A stretch of 51,315 bases of DNA, from the NCBI GenBank assembly GCA_030612365.1, contig JAUWOA010000006.1, positions 1 through 51,315 of the forward strand, written 5' to 3'. This document shows positions 34,234 to 42,590 of the stretch, one piece after another (the stretch's first letter is position 1; each line of letters opens with the position of its first letter). The position numbers were made by a program, and so were the translations under genes. This DNA is from Candidatus Thorarchaeota archaeon (GTDB lineage Archaea; Asgardarchaeota; Thorarchaeia; Thorarchaeales; Thorarchaeaceae). Under the pieces are notes generated by a model that was not told the DNA's origin, did not search any database, and saw nothing but the letters and a program-made list of their open reading frames with translations.

Positions 34234-34355
34234 AGCTGCATAGATGTCAGTCCAAACATACCTCCGACCATGCTGCCAGGGAAAGTAGCGAGAGCGATGA
34301 TGCATGCAACGCTCACAACAACCAATGTCTTGGCGGAGCGCGACATGTCCTTCAT
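34218..34355 (-). CDS. Short membrane protein (45 residues)
   Basis: MKDMSRSAKTLVVVSVACII continues into ALATFPGSMVGG and ends LYSGG at 34218. It has one or two hydrophobic stretches behind a basic start, with AGAGG just before the ATG and a TATA-like TAAATAAG further up on the minus strand. It overlaps the last 16 bases of the signal peptidase gene on the other strand. It is a plausible small gene of unknown function. Confidence 0.4.
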   Translation of the reverse strand: MKDMSRSAKTLVVVSVACIIALATFPGSMVGGMFGLTSMQLYSGG

Positions 34356-34494
34356 TATCCTCTTATGGCATTCAAAGGTCCTTTTCTTATTTACGGAAGG
34401 TAATGCGTAGTGCTACCCATGTGCAGCTGTGAGAAGAAATCGTAACAAACACGCCCATTCGTAGAGATTCATTTATCAATACGAAGAGGAATGC

Positions 34495-35265
34495 GTGGCC
34501 GATCCAGCAAGAATGAGAAAATGTGGTATGTCTTCAAGGGCTCAGAAGTACAAGAACATGATTCCAGTCGTTATCGTGTGGATAGTCCTAGCGATTATGG
34601 CGGCTCTACTTTGGCAATACGACCCTAACAACGCCATTCTGGCTATGTCAGTGCTAGTTATCCTAATCATTGTGGTCCTACTGGGTTGGGGCGAAAGCTT
34701 CAGTGAGATTGTTGAGGACATAATGGAAACAGTTGGTCCGCAAGTGGATGAAGAACCTGACAAAACCAAGCCCAAAGCAAAGCCCAAGAAGAAGAAAGCA
34801 TCGAAACCAGCTAAAAAGCCCGACAAGCACGAGGAGAAACATGTACCCGAAGTTGTGCAGCCGAAAGTCGAGCTGAGCCAACTGCCAATCGAAACCATTG
34901 AAGGTATTGGAGAAACCTATGGCTCTATGCTTCGAGATGCAGGCATCGATTCAGTTCAGGATTTGCTCGGAACGAGACCGGAGAGAGTTGCTGAGATTTG
35001 TGATGTGGGCTCCGAAGTCGCAGGCAAATGGGTTGCCATGGGGCGCTTTGCGTGGATTGATGGTATCTCAGAGGAGGATGCGGAAGCCATTGTATTCGCC
35101 ACAGGTATCACAACCCTAGATGATCTTGCGGCGGCAGACCCAGAAGCCCTACTCAGGAAGGTGAAGTCCGCCTTAGCGTCCGAGGAGTTCAGAGTGCCTG
35201 CAGGCTATACGTTCGATCTCAAGAAGGTTCGCGACTGGGTTGCTGCGGCGAAAGACCTGATTTGA
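34495..35265 (+). CDS. Membrane-anchored helix-hairpin-helix protein
   Basis: This protein of about 250 residues has two N-terminal membrane helices, then a charged Pro/Lys-rich linker (EEPDKTKPKAKPKKKKA), then tandem helix-hairpin-helix motifs (IETIEGIGETYGSMLRDAG; VAEICDVGSEVAGKW; FATGITTLDDLAAADP). The C-terminal part resembles the DNA-binding HhH repeats of topoisomerases and DUF4332-like proteins. Anchored to the membrane, it could tether DNA or act as an adaptor. The GTG at 34495 is used; ATGs at 34513 and 34528 are also possible. A decayed partial copy lies at 35790. Confidence 0.7.
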   Translation: MADPARMRKCGMSSRAQKYKNMIPVVIVWIVLAIMAALLWQYDPNNAILAMSVLVILIIVVLLGWGESFSEIVEDIMETVGPQVDEEPDKTKPKAKPKKKKASKPAKKPDKHEEKHVPEVVQPKVELSQLPIETIEGIGETYGSMLRDAGIDSVQDLLGTRPERVAEICDVGSEVAGKWVAMGRFAWIDGISEEDAEAIVFATGITTLDDLAAADPEALLRKVKSALASEEFRVPAGYTFDLKKVRDWVAAAKDLI

Positions 35266-35291
35266 CACCGAGCGGCTTGAAAAGGAAAGAA

Positions 35292-35319
35292 CTGGTGCAG
35301 AGAAGATGGACTGCACCAG
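35292..35319. terminator. Hairpin between convergent genes
   Basis: CTGGTGCAG and CTGCACCAG form a perfect 9-bp stem around a 10-base loop. The genes at 34495 and 35332 converge here. No T run follows, so it may act as a two-way terminator or an RNA 3' stabiliser. Confidence 0.5.
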
Positions 35320-35331
35320 AATCCGTTAAGT

Positions 35332-35718
35332 TCATGCTTTCTTGAATTTGACTTCATAGTATGAGTAGAGGAAGAGGAACAGCAGGAATAGGGTCAAGCC
35401 CACTTGCATGTATGCTGCGACTGATAGGATTGCTACAGCAATTGAATACAAGATGACAAACAGGCCAATCACTAGAAATGTGAGATTCATTAAGACAACG
35501 AGCTCAACATTCTCCCAAGATGATGCTCTATATGCGAGTAGATTCCCAATACCATATCCTAGAAACAGAGCTCCAATGTAACGATCGGCAAACTCCTCAT
35601 AGGGGAAAGTAAACATGCTTGCATGGATATCAGGAATCAGCAACATGACAAGTCCATACACAATGGCAACAAGACCATCGATAAGGAACGACATTCTAAG
35701 AAACTTCGAAATCTCCAT
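35332..35718 (-). CDS. Four-helix membrane protein
   Basis: This 128-residue protein has four hydrophobic helices, a MEISKFLRMSFLIDG start and a basic end (YYEVKFKKA). It resembles small DUF-type integral membrane proteins common in archaea, but the family was not identified. Confidence 0.55.
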   Translation of the reverse strand: MEISKFLRMSFLIDGLVAIVYGLVMLLIPDIHASMFTFPYEEFADRYIGALFLGYGIGNLLAYRASSWENVELVVLMNLTFLVIGLFVILYSIAVAILSVAAYMQVGLTLFLLFLFLYSYYEVKFKKA

Positions 35719-35789
35719 AATCTAACCACCGACCCCTCTCCAAAAGGGGCCAAGAGGACTCATCGAGCTTTGATAAGAATCTTGCGCGG

Positions 35790-35882
35790 AACACGCCCCT
35801 TGATGGTCTAGTATCAGTAGATTCACAAGCACTATTCAGGAAGGTGAAGTTCGTCTTAGCGTCCGAGGACTTTACTGATTGA
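35790..35882 (+). pseudogene. Decayed partial copy of the helix-hairpin-helix gene
   Basis: Translation gives TPLDGLVSVDSQALFRKV followed by a segment ending LASEDFTD and a stop. This matches TTLDDLAAADPEALLRKV and its continuation near the end of the gene at 34495. The DNA around AGGAAGGTGAAGTCCGCC is also close. Only about 30 residues remain and no start is visible, so it looks like a remnant of a tandem duplication. Confidence 0.65.
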
Positions 35883-35963
35883 AGAGATGATTCATAGGGC
35901 CCAAAGATTGATTACAAAGGTCCGTCAATCAAATGGCAACAAGAACATCTGCGCGGTGATCGA

Positions 35964-36095
35964 ATGAGTTTGACATTATTTGGTAGCATGGCCCTCTTGC
36001 TAGCTGCTTTGGCTTTCATCTCAATAGTCTGCGGAAAGAAAGAGGAAGAACCAGAGCCTGAACCGGAGTCTGAACCAGAGCCGGACACAGACTAG
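35964..36095 (+). CDS. Short membrane protein with acidic Pro-Glu tail (43 residues)
   Basis: MSLTLFGSMALLLAALAF is a single membrane helix, followed by CGKKEEEPEPEPESEPEPDT and a stop at 36095. The sharp hydrophobic-to-acidic change and the repeated Pro-Glu pairs are hard to explain as chance. Function unknown; such tails often extend outside the membrane. Confidence 0.55.
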   Translation: MSLTLFGSMALLLAALAFISIVCGKKEEEPEPEPESEPEPDTD

Positions 36096-36108
36096 TAGCT
36101 CTTGGGAC

Positions 36109-36360
36109 CTATCCGCCGCCCACTGGCGGAAATATAACGACTCGGTCCCTATTCGTCAGAGTAGACGACAAATCAGATGTCTGGCTATCATTCACAAATA
36201 CAATCCGAGCTTGTTCCGGAGTGAAGCCGAGTTGCTCTATAAGATCGGAGATTGTCGCCCCATTGAACTCAACTTCAAAGAATTCGCCAAGCTCATTATC
36301 AGGGGGAGCGAATTTGCGGAGAGTTGCATAGAGCTTTGCAAAGATCTTCATGCACCCCAC
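36109..36360 (-). CDS. MoaD/ThiS-like beta-grasp protein
   Basis: This protein of about 80 residues starts probably at the ATG of MKIFAKLYATLRKF and ends VVIFPPVGGG, with the C-terminal Gly-Gly of sulfur carriers. MoaD-type proteins supply sulfur for pterin cofactors. It follows the aldehyde oxidoreductase and a second beta-grasp gene on the same strand, so it probably serves the tungsten cofactor of that enzyme. Confidence 0.75.
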   Translation of the reverse strand: MGCMKIFAKLYATLRKFAPPDNELGEFFEVEFNGATISDLIEQLGFTPEQARIVFVNDSQTSDLSSTLTNRDRVVIFPPVGGG

Positions 36361-36678
36361 CTAGTAGTAATCAACGTCAACATCCTTTCGAGTGTAACCG
36401 TGGCCCTTGAGATGCTGACCTCCGCATAGCAAGACCATATTGAAAGGAAACATGCCCAGTCTGTCACCATCAGACAGTATGTTGCTGGGCTTGACAAGAG
36501 TTCCATTCAGGAAACAGTCGCCCAAATCGCTTGATTTCAATCCGAGTCGCTGCACAAGTTGAGCGAATGTTTCGTTCTCAATGAATTCATACTTCAGGAC
36601 TGTATCTTCGTTTGGTCGGGCTCCGGAAATGAGGGACCGCAGTTTCCCATACAGGTGTATCTCGAGCATCATTATCAA
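36361..36678 (-). CDS. Beta-grasp (ThiS/MoaD-like) protein with C-terminal extension after Gly-Gly
   Basis: This protein of about 102 residues starts near MLEIHLYGKLRSLI. It has the ubiquitin-like pattern, with a final strand MVLLCGG, but 18 residues (QHLKGHGYTRKDVDVDYY) follow the Gly-Gly. In other carriers the Gly-Gly is the end. It lies next to the MoaD-like gene and behind the aldehyde oxidoreductase. The tail could be processed to expose Gly-Gly, or may simply be structural. Confidence 0.65.
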   Translation of the reverse strand: MIMMLEIHLYGKLRSLISGARPNEDTVLKYEFIENETFAQLVQRLGLKSSDLGDCFLNGTLVKPSNILSDGDRLGMFPFNMVLLCGGQHLKGHGYTRKDVDVDYY

Positions 36679-36748
36679 TTCTCGGGCTTTTCACAGATAA
36701 GGTGTTTCATCAGAGCGTACTCTCAAGCAAATGAGCAAAAGAAGAAGC

Positions 36749-36768
36749 GAGGGAGCCGGAGCTCCCTC
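36749..36768 (-). terminator. Hairpin behind the aldehyde oxidoreductase gene
   Basis: GAGGGAGC and GCTCCCTC form a perfect 8-bp stem with a 4-base loop (CGGA in the plus strand). On the minus strand it is followed by a T-rich CTTCTTCTTTTG. It lies between the oxidoreductase and the beta-grasp genes and would end or reduce transcription there. Confidence 0.6.
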
Positions 36769-36787
36769 AAAGTTGCTCGATATTCCA

Positions 36788-38581
36788 TCACATATCCTTG
36801 AAGACTGCATCAATCTCCTCGTCAGAGACCTCAAACACAACGTTGTGGGGCGGTAGTGGTTCTGTGTGGAAGAACTCCGGAAGACGATCATCCTTCGCTG
36901 TGAAACCAGCACCCTTGTTGAAGGCACGTTCATTCTTGAGAATGGCCATTCCGTACTCGCCAATATCAATGTCTTTTCCAAGGAAGCCATTGACTGTGTC
37001 GAGCATCCCATTGAATCCGCTATCGTCGTCCAGAACGCAGAATGCGATAAACAGACAATAACCCGTAGAATCGATGTATGCTGTTGTTGCCTGGAAGGTG
37101 CGCGACAGCTCAGCCTTGTCTATGGCTTTTGGATCGGTGACCTTTCCTTTAATTCCAACAATCTCAGCCGCTATCGTGTATCCGGCCGTGTGATCGGCAC
37201 CCATTGTGGTTGTTGCATACGTGACTCCAATTCCTCGGATAGGCCTCGGATCGTATGCAGGTAGAGCTTGACCCTTCACTACTGGAATCCTGCAAACTCC
37301 CAGAGTCTCTCCTGCAGTCAATGCGCCAGAACACACCAAAGCACCCTTTGCTGATTCAGGATGATAGCCGTTCTTCAAAAGCTCAATTGCGGCGGATCCA
37401 TCTCCGAAGTCAATCAAACCAGATTCCATGAACATGGCGATTGCATTGCCAGCTTCAATGGTGTCAAGACCCAAGTCATTGCAGATACGGTTCATCTCAG
37501 CCACATCGTGCAAAACACCAATACCCAAATTCGTGCCAAGCGCCCATGCGGTTTCGTACTCAAGTGGAGACACGTGGGCTTTCCCGGTCTTTTCATAGGG
37601 TACTACATTGGAGCATGCTATGACACACCCAGGATGGCATGCATGCCCGTACTTGCCTTCAGCCTTGTCCCCGAACTTCTTGCGGGTTTTATCAACGAGA
37701 TCGTGAACTGCCTCACCAGATATCTTAGCAGCATCCTCGAATCGTCCAGTCCTGAAGCCTCGTGTTGGCAAGGCACCAGCCTCGTTCAGTATATTCTGAA
37801 GGACATTCGTGCCATAGTTCTTCAATGCGCCGTAGGGTTCACCCTTTTCATTGTTCAATCGCCCTGTAAGGGCATGGTTGTCGAGTGCGTCCTTGAAGGC
37901 TTTCCGCCCTTTTTCAAAACGGTCTTTATCTTTTGCTTCAGGCCTTGAGCCGCTTGATGCGTCCGAGATGATGGCTATAATACGCTTTGAGCCAAGAACT
38001 GCACCAAGACCACCACGACCAGCGTAGCGGCCAGGATCGGTATTCTCAACATTGTTTCCAAAGACCCCAGCACCCTTGTGAAGACGCTGGCCCGCAATCC
38101 CACATCCTATGATGCCCGGCTTGCTGGGATAGGCTTTCCAAATCTTGCCTATTAGTTCGTAGAGGCCCATTCCGGCATAGTCGTTTGTCTTCTTGACCTC
38201 GCACGTATCCTTGCCAATGTAGATGCTATACCAGTCCTTCGTTTCAACTGGCGGTGCACCTTCAATGATGACACCTCGCAGGTCAAGGTAACCAAGCCTT
38301 GTAGCGGTGAGTCCGCCAGCATTTGCCTCTTTGATGCCTCCAGTGAGAGGAGACTTCCCACCCACACTCAAGCGGCCTGAGGATGGTGCCATTGTTCCAG
38401 CAAGAAGCCCTGGCGCTATTACGAACTTGTTCTTCTCACGAAGCGGATGACACGTTGGATCAACCTCGTTATGTATTACTGCTGAAGTGAACGCACGACC
38501 AGCAAGGGTCTCGTACTTCTTCGGCAGGGTCTCCCACTTGTGACCTAAGTCACTCATATTAATGCGCAATACCTTACTCAT
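36788..38581 (-). CDS. aor: Aldehyde:ferredoxin oxidoreductase (tungsten-type)
   Basis: This 597-residue protein is of the AOR family, with LAGTMAPSSGRLSVGGKSP and AGGLTATRLGYLDLRGVIIEG at the N-terminus (tungstopterin-binding domain). The [4Fe-4S] cysteines are in HACHPGCVIACSN and the later TGYCLFIAF. A YAGRGGLGAVLGSKR segment follows the family pattern. It oxidises aldehydes to acids and reduces ferredoxin. The MoaD-like genes downstream fit cofactor supply. The aldehyde used is unknown. Confidence 0.88.
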   Translation of the reverse strand: MSKVLRINMSDLGHKWETLPKKYETLAGRAFTSAVIHNEVDPTCHPLREKNKFVIAPGLLAGTMAPSSGRLSVGGKSPLTGGIKEANAGGLTATRLGYLDLRGVIIEGAPPVETKDWYSIYIGKDTCEVKKTNDYAGMGLYELIGKIWKAYPSKPGIIGCGIAGQRLHKGAGVFGNNVENTDPGRYAGRGGLGAVLGSKRIIAIISDASSGSRPEAKDKDRFEKGRKAFKDALDNHALTGRLNNEKGEPYGALKNYGTNVLQNILNEAGALPTRGFRTGRFEDAAKISGEAVHDLVDKTRKKFGDKAEGKYGHACHPGCVIACSNVVPYEKTGKAHVSPLEYETAWALGTNLGIGVLHDVAEMNRICNDLGLDTIEAGNAIAMFMESGLIDFGDGSAAIELLKNGYHPESAKGALVCSGALTAGETLGVCRIPVVKGQALPAYDPRPIRGIGVTYATTTMGADHTAGYTIAAEIVGIKGKVTDPKAIDKAELSRTFQATTAYIDSTGYCLFIAFCVLDDDSGFNGMLDTVNGFLGKDIDIGEYGMAILKNERAFNKGAGFTAKDDRLPEFFHTEPLPPHNVVFEVSDEEIDAVFKDM

Positions 38582-38650
38582 TCAGAATCAATACCCCTAG
38601 ATGTTTTCTAGAAAACCAATACTCCCTAATACCCGTTGTGCTTTGCCTAG

Positions 38651-38679
38651 CATATCGATATGAATCATTATGCATATCG
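38651..38679. promoter_or_regulatory. Operator-like inverted repeats in the divergent promoter
   Basis: CATATCGATATG is a perfect 12-bp palindrome (38651-38662), and CGATATG (38656-38662) also pairs with CATATCG (38673-38679). The two arms overlap in the space between the aldehyde oxidoreductase and the KBL-type gene, a likely regulator site. A second small hairpin, GACCC-GAACAT-GGGTC, lies at 38770-38785 upstream of the KBL gene. Confidence 0.4.
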
Positions 38680-38819
38680 CATTGATTGGTCCAGAATCCC
38701 GTCGGCATAAGTCGAATTTCGCGGAAACAAAGCGTTCATATAGCTGAAAAATCCGGCCCCGCGTAGTATGACCCGAACATGGGTCGTTAGATTGTGATTA
38801 CGAAATCAAGGTGACAATA

Positions 38820-40007
38820 ATGCGAGACCCAATAGGCTGGATGAGAACCGAGTACAACAAGCTAGTCGAGCAGAACTTCGACTGGAAGATCAGAGAACTT
38901 CAAGGCCCAAGCACCCCCAAGGCAATAGTGGACGGTCAAGAGGTCATCATGCTTTGCAGCAATAACTACCTCAACTTGAGCAATCACCCCAAGATGAAGG
39001 CGGCCGCGCTGAAGGCAATTGAAACTCATGGCGTTGGTTCTGGTTCCGTGAGAGCGATTGCTGGTACGATGGACCTTCACTTGGAACTTGAACGCAGGTT
39101 AGCTAACTTCAAGGGTGCGGAAGCTTCACTGACGTACAGCGCGGGATTCGCTACCAATGAAGGATTGATACCACAACTCGTTGGCAAGAATGATGCAATC
39201 ATCTCCGATGAGCTGAATCATGGCAGCATAATTGATGGTGTTAGACTCACGAAGGCAAAGCGCTTCGTCTTCAAACACTGCGACACCGATGACTTGGCGC
39301 GTGTTCTGAATGAAGCAGAAAAGGAGAAACCGGATAAGATTCTGGTAATCACAGATGGTGTTTTCAGCATGGACGGCGACATAGCCCCACTGGACAAGGT
39401 TGTCGAAGTCGGCAAGGAACATGGCGCAATGATCTACGTCGACGATGCACACGGCGAAGCAGTCCTGGGCAAGGGCGGAAGAGGTATTGTGTCACACTTC
39501 AATCTCACTCATCACGACGTGCACTTCGAGATGGGTACATTCTCCAAGGCGTTCGGCGTCATGGGTGGTCATGTTGCAGGGAGCCGAGACATGGTGAACT
39601 ACGCTCTAAATAAGAGCAGGTCGTGGCTCCTCAGTGCGTCACATCCCCCAGCAACAGCGGCAGCATGCATCGCAGCGATCGATGTGCTAGAAACCGAGGA
39701 AGAGCATGTGAAGACTCTGTGGAAGAACAGAGAGTACTTCGTGAAGGGACTCCAACAGATGGGCTTTGACACAGGCTTTAGCCAAACACCGATTGTTCCA
39801 GCTATGACTGGTGAGAGCTCAAAGGCCGCAGCTCTGAGCGATGGCCTCTACAAGGAAGGCATTCTTGCACTGCCGATAGTGTTCCCGATGGTCGCCCGCG
39901 ATAAAGCTCGAATAAGGAACATGATGAACTCCGGTCTCAGCATAGAACAGCTTGACATCTCACTCGCAGCCTACGAGAAAATTGGCAAGCAATTGAGCAT
40001 CATCTAG
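38820..40007 (+). CDS. kbl: PLP enzyme of the AONS/KBL family (glycine C-acetyltransferase-like)
   Basis: This 395-residue alpha-oxoamine synthase has SNNYLNLSNHP at the N-terminus, SDELNHGSIIDG, VDDAHGEAVLG, and the PLP lysine in GTFSKAFGVMGGH (about residue 245). It condenses an amino acid with an acyl-CoA. The glycine C-acetyltransferase (2-amino-3-ketobutyrate CoA ligase) members of the family are the closest by eye. The ATG at 38820 follows AAGGTGA; a GTG at 38811 is also in frame. The related 8-amino-7-oxononanoate synthase reaction cannot be excluded. Confidence 0.8.
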   Translation: MRDPIGWMRTEYNKLVEQNFDWKIRELQGPSTPKAIVDGQEVIMLCSNNYLNLSNHPKMKAAALKAIETHGVGSGSVRAIAGTMDLHLELERRLANFKGAEASLTYSAGFATNEGLIPQLVGKNDAIISDELNHGSIIDGVRLTKAKRFVFKHCDTDDLARVLNEAEKEKPDKILVITDGVFSMDGDIAPLDKVVEVGKEHGAMIYVDDAHGEAVLGKGGRGIVSHFNLTHHDVHFEMGTFSKAFGVMGGHVAGSRDMVNYALNKSRSWLLSASHPPATAAACIAAIDVLETEEEHVKTLWKNREYFVKGLQQMGFDTGFSQTPIVPAMTGESSKAAALSDGLYKEGILALPIVFPMVARDKARIRNMMNSGLSIEQLDISLAAYEKIGKQLSII

Positions 40008-40038
40008 AAGCATATTCCAACCCCTTCAAGGAGTTGGG

Positions 40039-40090
40039 CCGGGAGATTCTGCCGTAAGGTGGGAAACTCCCGGGCTTGCTTTTCATTTTT
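40039..40090 (+). terminator. Intrinsic terminator of the kbl-like gene
   Basis: CCGGGAG (40039-40045) pairs with CTCCCGG (40067-40073), and a T-rich stretch (CTTTTCATTTTT, about 40079-40090) follows a few bases later. It lies just after the stop of the kbl-like gene. Confidence 0.55.
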
Positions 40091-40179
40091 CCGTTTTCAT
40101 TCCAAGCAGACTCAACACAAGACTGCTTAGCAAACCTCAAATGGATGGATAAGTCACGAAGTGGTGGAATCCGAGTATA

Positions 40180-40707
40180 ATGACCAACTATCTGCACGAC
40201 ATTCCATCGGGGCCAGACCCACCTCGCGAAATCTACGTCATAGTCGAGATGACGCGAGCAAGCAAGAACAAGTACGAGTATGATTCTGACCACAACCTCT
40301 TCAAGCTTGACCGTGTTTTGTACACGTACGCTCCATTTGATTATGGCTTCATTCCACAGACGCTTGACCACGACCTAGACCCACTCGATGTTGTCTTGTT
40401 GATTAATGAACCAACCTTCACATCATGTGTGGTCCACGCGCGACCTATTGGTGTAATGAAGATGAACGACGCAGGAAAAACCGATGATAAGATCATAGCA
40501 GTCCCAATCAACGATCCTTATTACAGAGAAGTCGAAAACATCAGAAACCTCTCAAAAAGCTTGATTGATGAGGTAAAGCACTTCTATGCAACCTACAAGA
40601 TCCAGGAGAAGGGAATCGTGGAGGTCAAGGAATTCAGAGAGCTGGAAGATGCATACCAAACAATAGACAGATGCATCAAGGATTACAAGAAAGGAAGCAT
40701 CTCTTGA
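40180..40707 (+). CDS. ppa: Inorganic pyrophosphatase, family I
   Basis: This 175-residue protein has YVIVEMTRASKNKYEYD, FDYGFIPQTL, and the metal-binding DLDPLDVVLL segment (the family's D-x-D-P-x-D). It hydrolyses pyrophosphate to phosphate in the cytoplasm, pulling biosynthetic reactions forward. Length and motif order are normal. Confidence 0.92.
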   Translation: MTNYLHDIPSGPDPPREIYVIVEMTRASKNKYEYDSDHNLFKLDRVLYTYAPFDYGFIPQTLDHDLDPLDVVLLINEPTFTSCVVHARPIGVMKMNDAGKTDDKIIAVPINDPYYREVENIRNLSKSLIDEVKHFYATYKIQEKGIVEVKEFRELEDAYQTIDRCIKDYKKGSIS

Positions 40708-40799
40708 ACCAGATTGCATTCAAATACTGCAAGAATCCAAATCGCCCATATGCCGAATAGGATAGCATGTAGTGCGGTCTTCTCCGACTTCGATGTCAT
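40683..40799 (-). CDS. Possible short membrane protein (38 residues)
   Basis: MTSKSEKTALHAILFGIWA continues into IWILAVFECNLV and ends EMLPFL. It is a basic start followed by one membrane helix. It overlaps the end of the pyrophosphatase gene on the other strand by 25 bases and has only a weak ribosome binding site. Possible but not strong. Confidence 0.3.
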   Translation of the reverse strand: MTSKSEKTALHAILFGIWAIWILAVFECNLVQEMLPFL

Positions 40800-40831
40800 C
40801 CTACTGACTGCTTGCCATGCAAGGATGGAAA

Positions 40832-40844
40832 GGGGGGACCCCCC
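40832..40844. repeat. GGGGGG-A-CCCCCC inverted repeat
   Basis: Six G, one A and six C form a near-perfect inverted repeat between convergent genes. As a hairpin it would need part of the stem as loop. It may act as a transcription block in both directions. Confidence 0.35.
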
Positions 40845-40858
40845 GAATTCATGCGTTT

Positions 40859-41146
40859 CTATTTCAGTTTCTCATAAGCAGCGGCTGCTTCTTTCAACTC
40901 TGTAATCGGAGTGAATCGAAACTCCACCTCAGGAGTGTAATAGGCAACCATGCCCGCTATCTGATCAGCGCTATCAGCTTCGTACAACTGGAAGCCTGCA
41001 GTACCGTCAAACATTACGTATGCCTTCGATAGCGACTTCGGAAAGAGCTCCGGCTTCTTTTTCCGAACCTCTCCAAGCTTCTTCCATTTAGCCTGCACTG
41101 CGTCTAGGTCCTTAGGATCGTATTCCCAGATTGCGATGTATTTCAT
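40859..41146 (-). CDS. DUF3303-like small protein
   Basis: This 95-residue protein (MKYIAIWEYDPKDLDAVQAK, then GFQLYEADSADQIAGMVAYY and VEFRFTPITELKEA) has the ferredoxin-like alpha/beta pattern of DUF3303/dimeric barrel proteins. Function unknown. Confidence 0.65.
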   Translation of the reverse strand: MKYIAIWEYDPKDLDAVQAKWKKLGEVRKKKPELFPKSLSKAYVMFDGTAGFQLYEADSADQIAGMVAYYTPEVEFRFTPITELKEAAAAYEKLK

Positions 41147-41268
41147 TTTCTCGCCTCATGCTATTTGCTATCAAGTATGCCCGGATGCATAAGAGTTCTC
41201 CGCCCTTTTGATTAAACGAGCAACTCACAACGCCCCCTGCGTGAGCATGGGACTATGTTGCCAGGTCG

Positions 41269-42432
41269 TTAGTTGAGCGGGTAGATTCCAAATGTCAGCA
41301 GCACGTAGAGCATCATGACAAAGACAGCAATCATTGCGATGGACTCCAGAGCGTTCACCTTGGAGTCATCCGCGATAAACCGATGCAGAATAAACATAGT
41401 CGGGAATGCAAAGAACAACAAAACAACCGAGAACAGATCAATTGGAATCACATCAACGTGGCCGAGAATTAAGCCACCGATTACTCCAGCAGCAAGGCAC
41501 GTGTAGGCAAAGACTACAAAGAAGACTTGCACGATGCCGCCGAACGCATTGGACAGCGCGATTTCTATCTCATCCTTCATGTGGCTGGAAGCGACTATGA
41601 TGTACTCTGGAGTACCTGCAAATACGACCAGGAGAAGAGCGGCATAAAGGAAGTTCAGATTCAGCGTATGCTCTGCGAAATGCGCGAAATTCGCAAGTGC
41701 CTCACCACCAATTAGCGCGCCAAGTGAAGCCAGAATCAGGAATATGGCCAGTGTTCTTTGGGACATGGGTTCGTGATATACCTTGCCCGCCATTATGTGG
41801 TCGTCCGATGTCGGGTCAATCTTTCCATAGTATTTCGTGACGCGATATAGATAGGCGATGAACACGGCCAGAAGAACTGCTCCAAACATTATGAGTTCAC
41901 CCCAATTGAGGAATCGAGGCAACGCAGGATTCTCCAAGGAGAACACGAAGACTATCAACATCGAGAGGCCAACCGAGAGGCTAATGACAGACCCCATGGA
42001 GAGCAGGTCACTACCAACCCACATAATCGCATCAGGCAACTTGTAGTCCCCGTGCTTGTCTTTTGGTAGCATGAGTGTGTAAATCGCAAATACAATGGAG
42101 TTCATGAAGATGGTAGCAAGAGCAAGCACCCAGGCAAGCTCGTACTGCTCAGCAAGAATGAGGAATGTTATTACTGAGAGCTCAGGTATCGTGCTCGCGA
42201 TGCTAGCATAGATACCAGCCACATAATCTGTTAGATGATATCTATGCGCGAGACCTTCAACCGAGAGAACGAATGCCTCACACGACCCTGCAATCAGCAG
42301 GACACCGCCTAAGAGCTCTACCCAAGGTGTGATACCTTCAAGCCCGTGAACGCCAAGTGCGTCCATTGCCATGAATGAGAGAACCAGTGCCATTCCAACC
42401 AGATAGGCTAACTGCCAGAGCTTGAGCTTCAT
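41269..42432 (-). CDS. Ca2+/cation antiporter (CaCA) family protein
   Basis: This 387-residue protein has about eleven helices and two inverted alpha repeats: ASIASTIPELSVITFL in the first half, and VFAGTPEYIIVASSHMKDEIEIALSN in the second, with the acidic residues that bind the cation. The family exchanges Na+ or H+ for Ca2+. A strong GGAGGATGA lies before the ATG. Confidence 0.75.
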   Translation of the reverse strand: MKLKLWQLAYLVGMALVLSFMAMDALGVHGLEGITPWVELLGGVLLIAGSCEAFVLSVEGLAHRYHLTDYVAGIYASIASTIPELSVITFLILAEQYELAWVLALATIFMNSIVFAIYTLMLPKDKHGDYKLPDAIMWVGSDLLSMGSVISLSVGLSMLIVFVFSLENPALPRFLNWGELIMFGAVLLAVFIAYLYRVTKYYGKIDPTSDDHIMAGKVYHEPMSQRTLAIFLILASLGALIGGEALANFAHFAEHTLNLNFLYAALLLVVFAGTPEYIIVASSHMKDEIEIALSNAFGGIVQVFFVVFAYTCLAAGVIGGLILGHVDVIPIDLFSVVLLFFAFPTMFILHRFIADDSKVNALESIAMIAVFVMMLYVLLTFGIYPLN

Positions 42433-42590
42433 GCTTCATCCTCCAGAGGCACGAGGGGAAGGAACGGCCAAATAAACCTCACCCTCGTCAATCCTATGAA
42501 AGAAAAATTGTCGTGAGTATGCAAACCGAAACTGACTAAAAGCCAACTCCACGTAAACGGAATGCTTTCTGAATAGGGTAGGAAACAAGC

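Noticed and set aside
37361-37948. 195-codon open frame antisense to the aldehyde oxidoreductase
   Set aside because: It lies wholly inside a well-supported gene on the other strand and has no family features; it is a by-product of codon usage.
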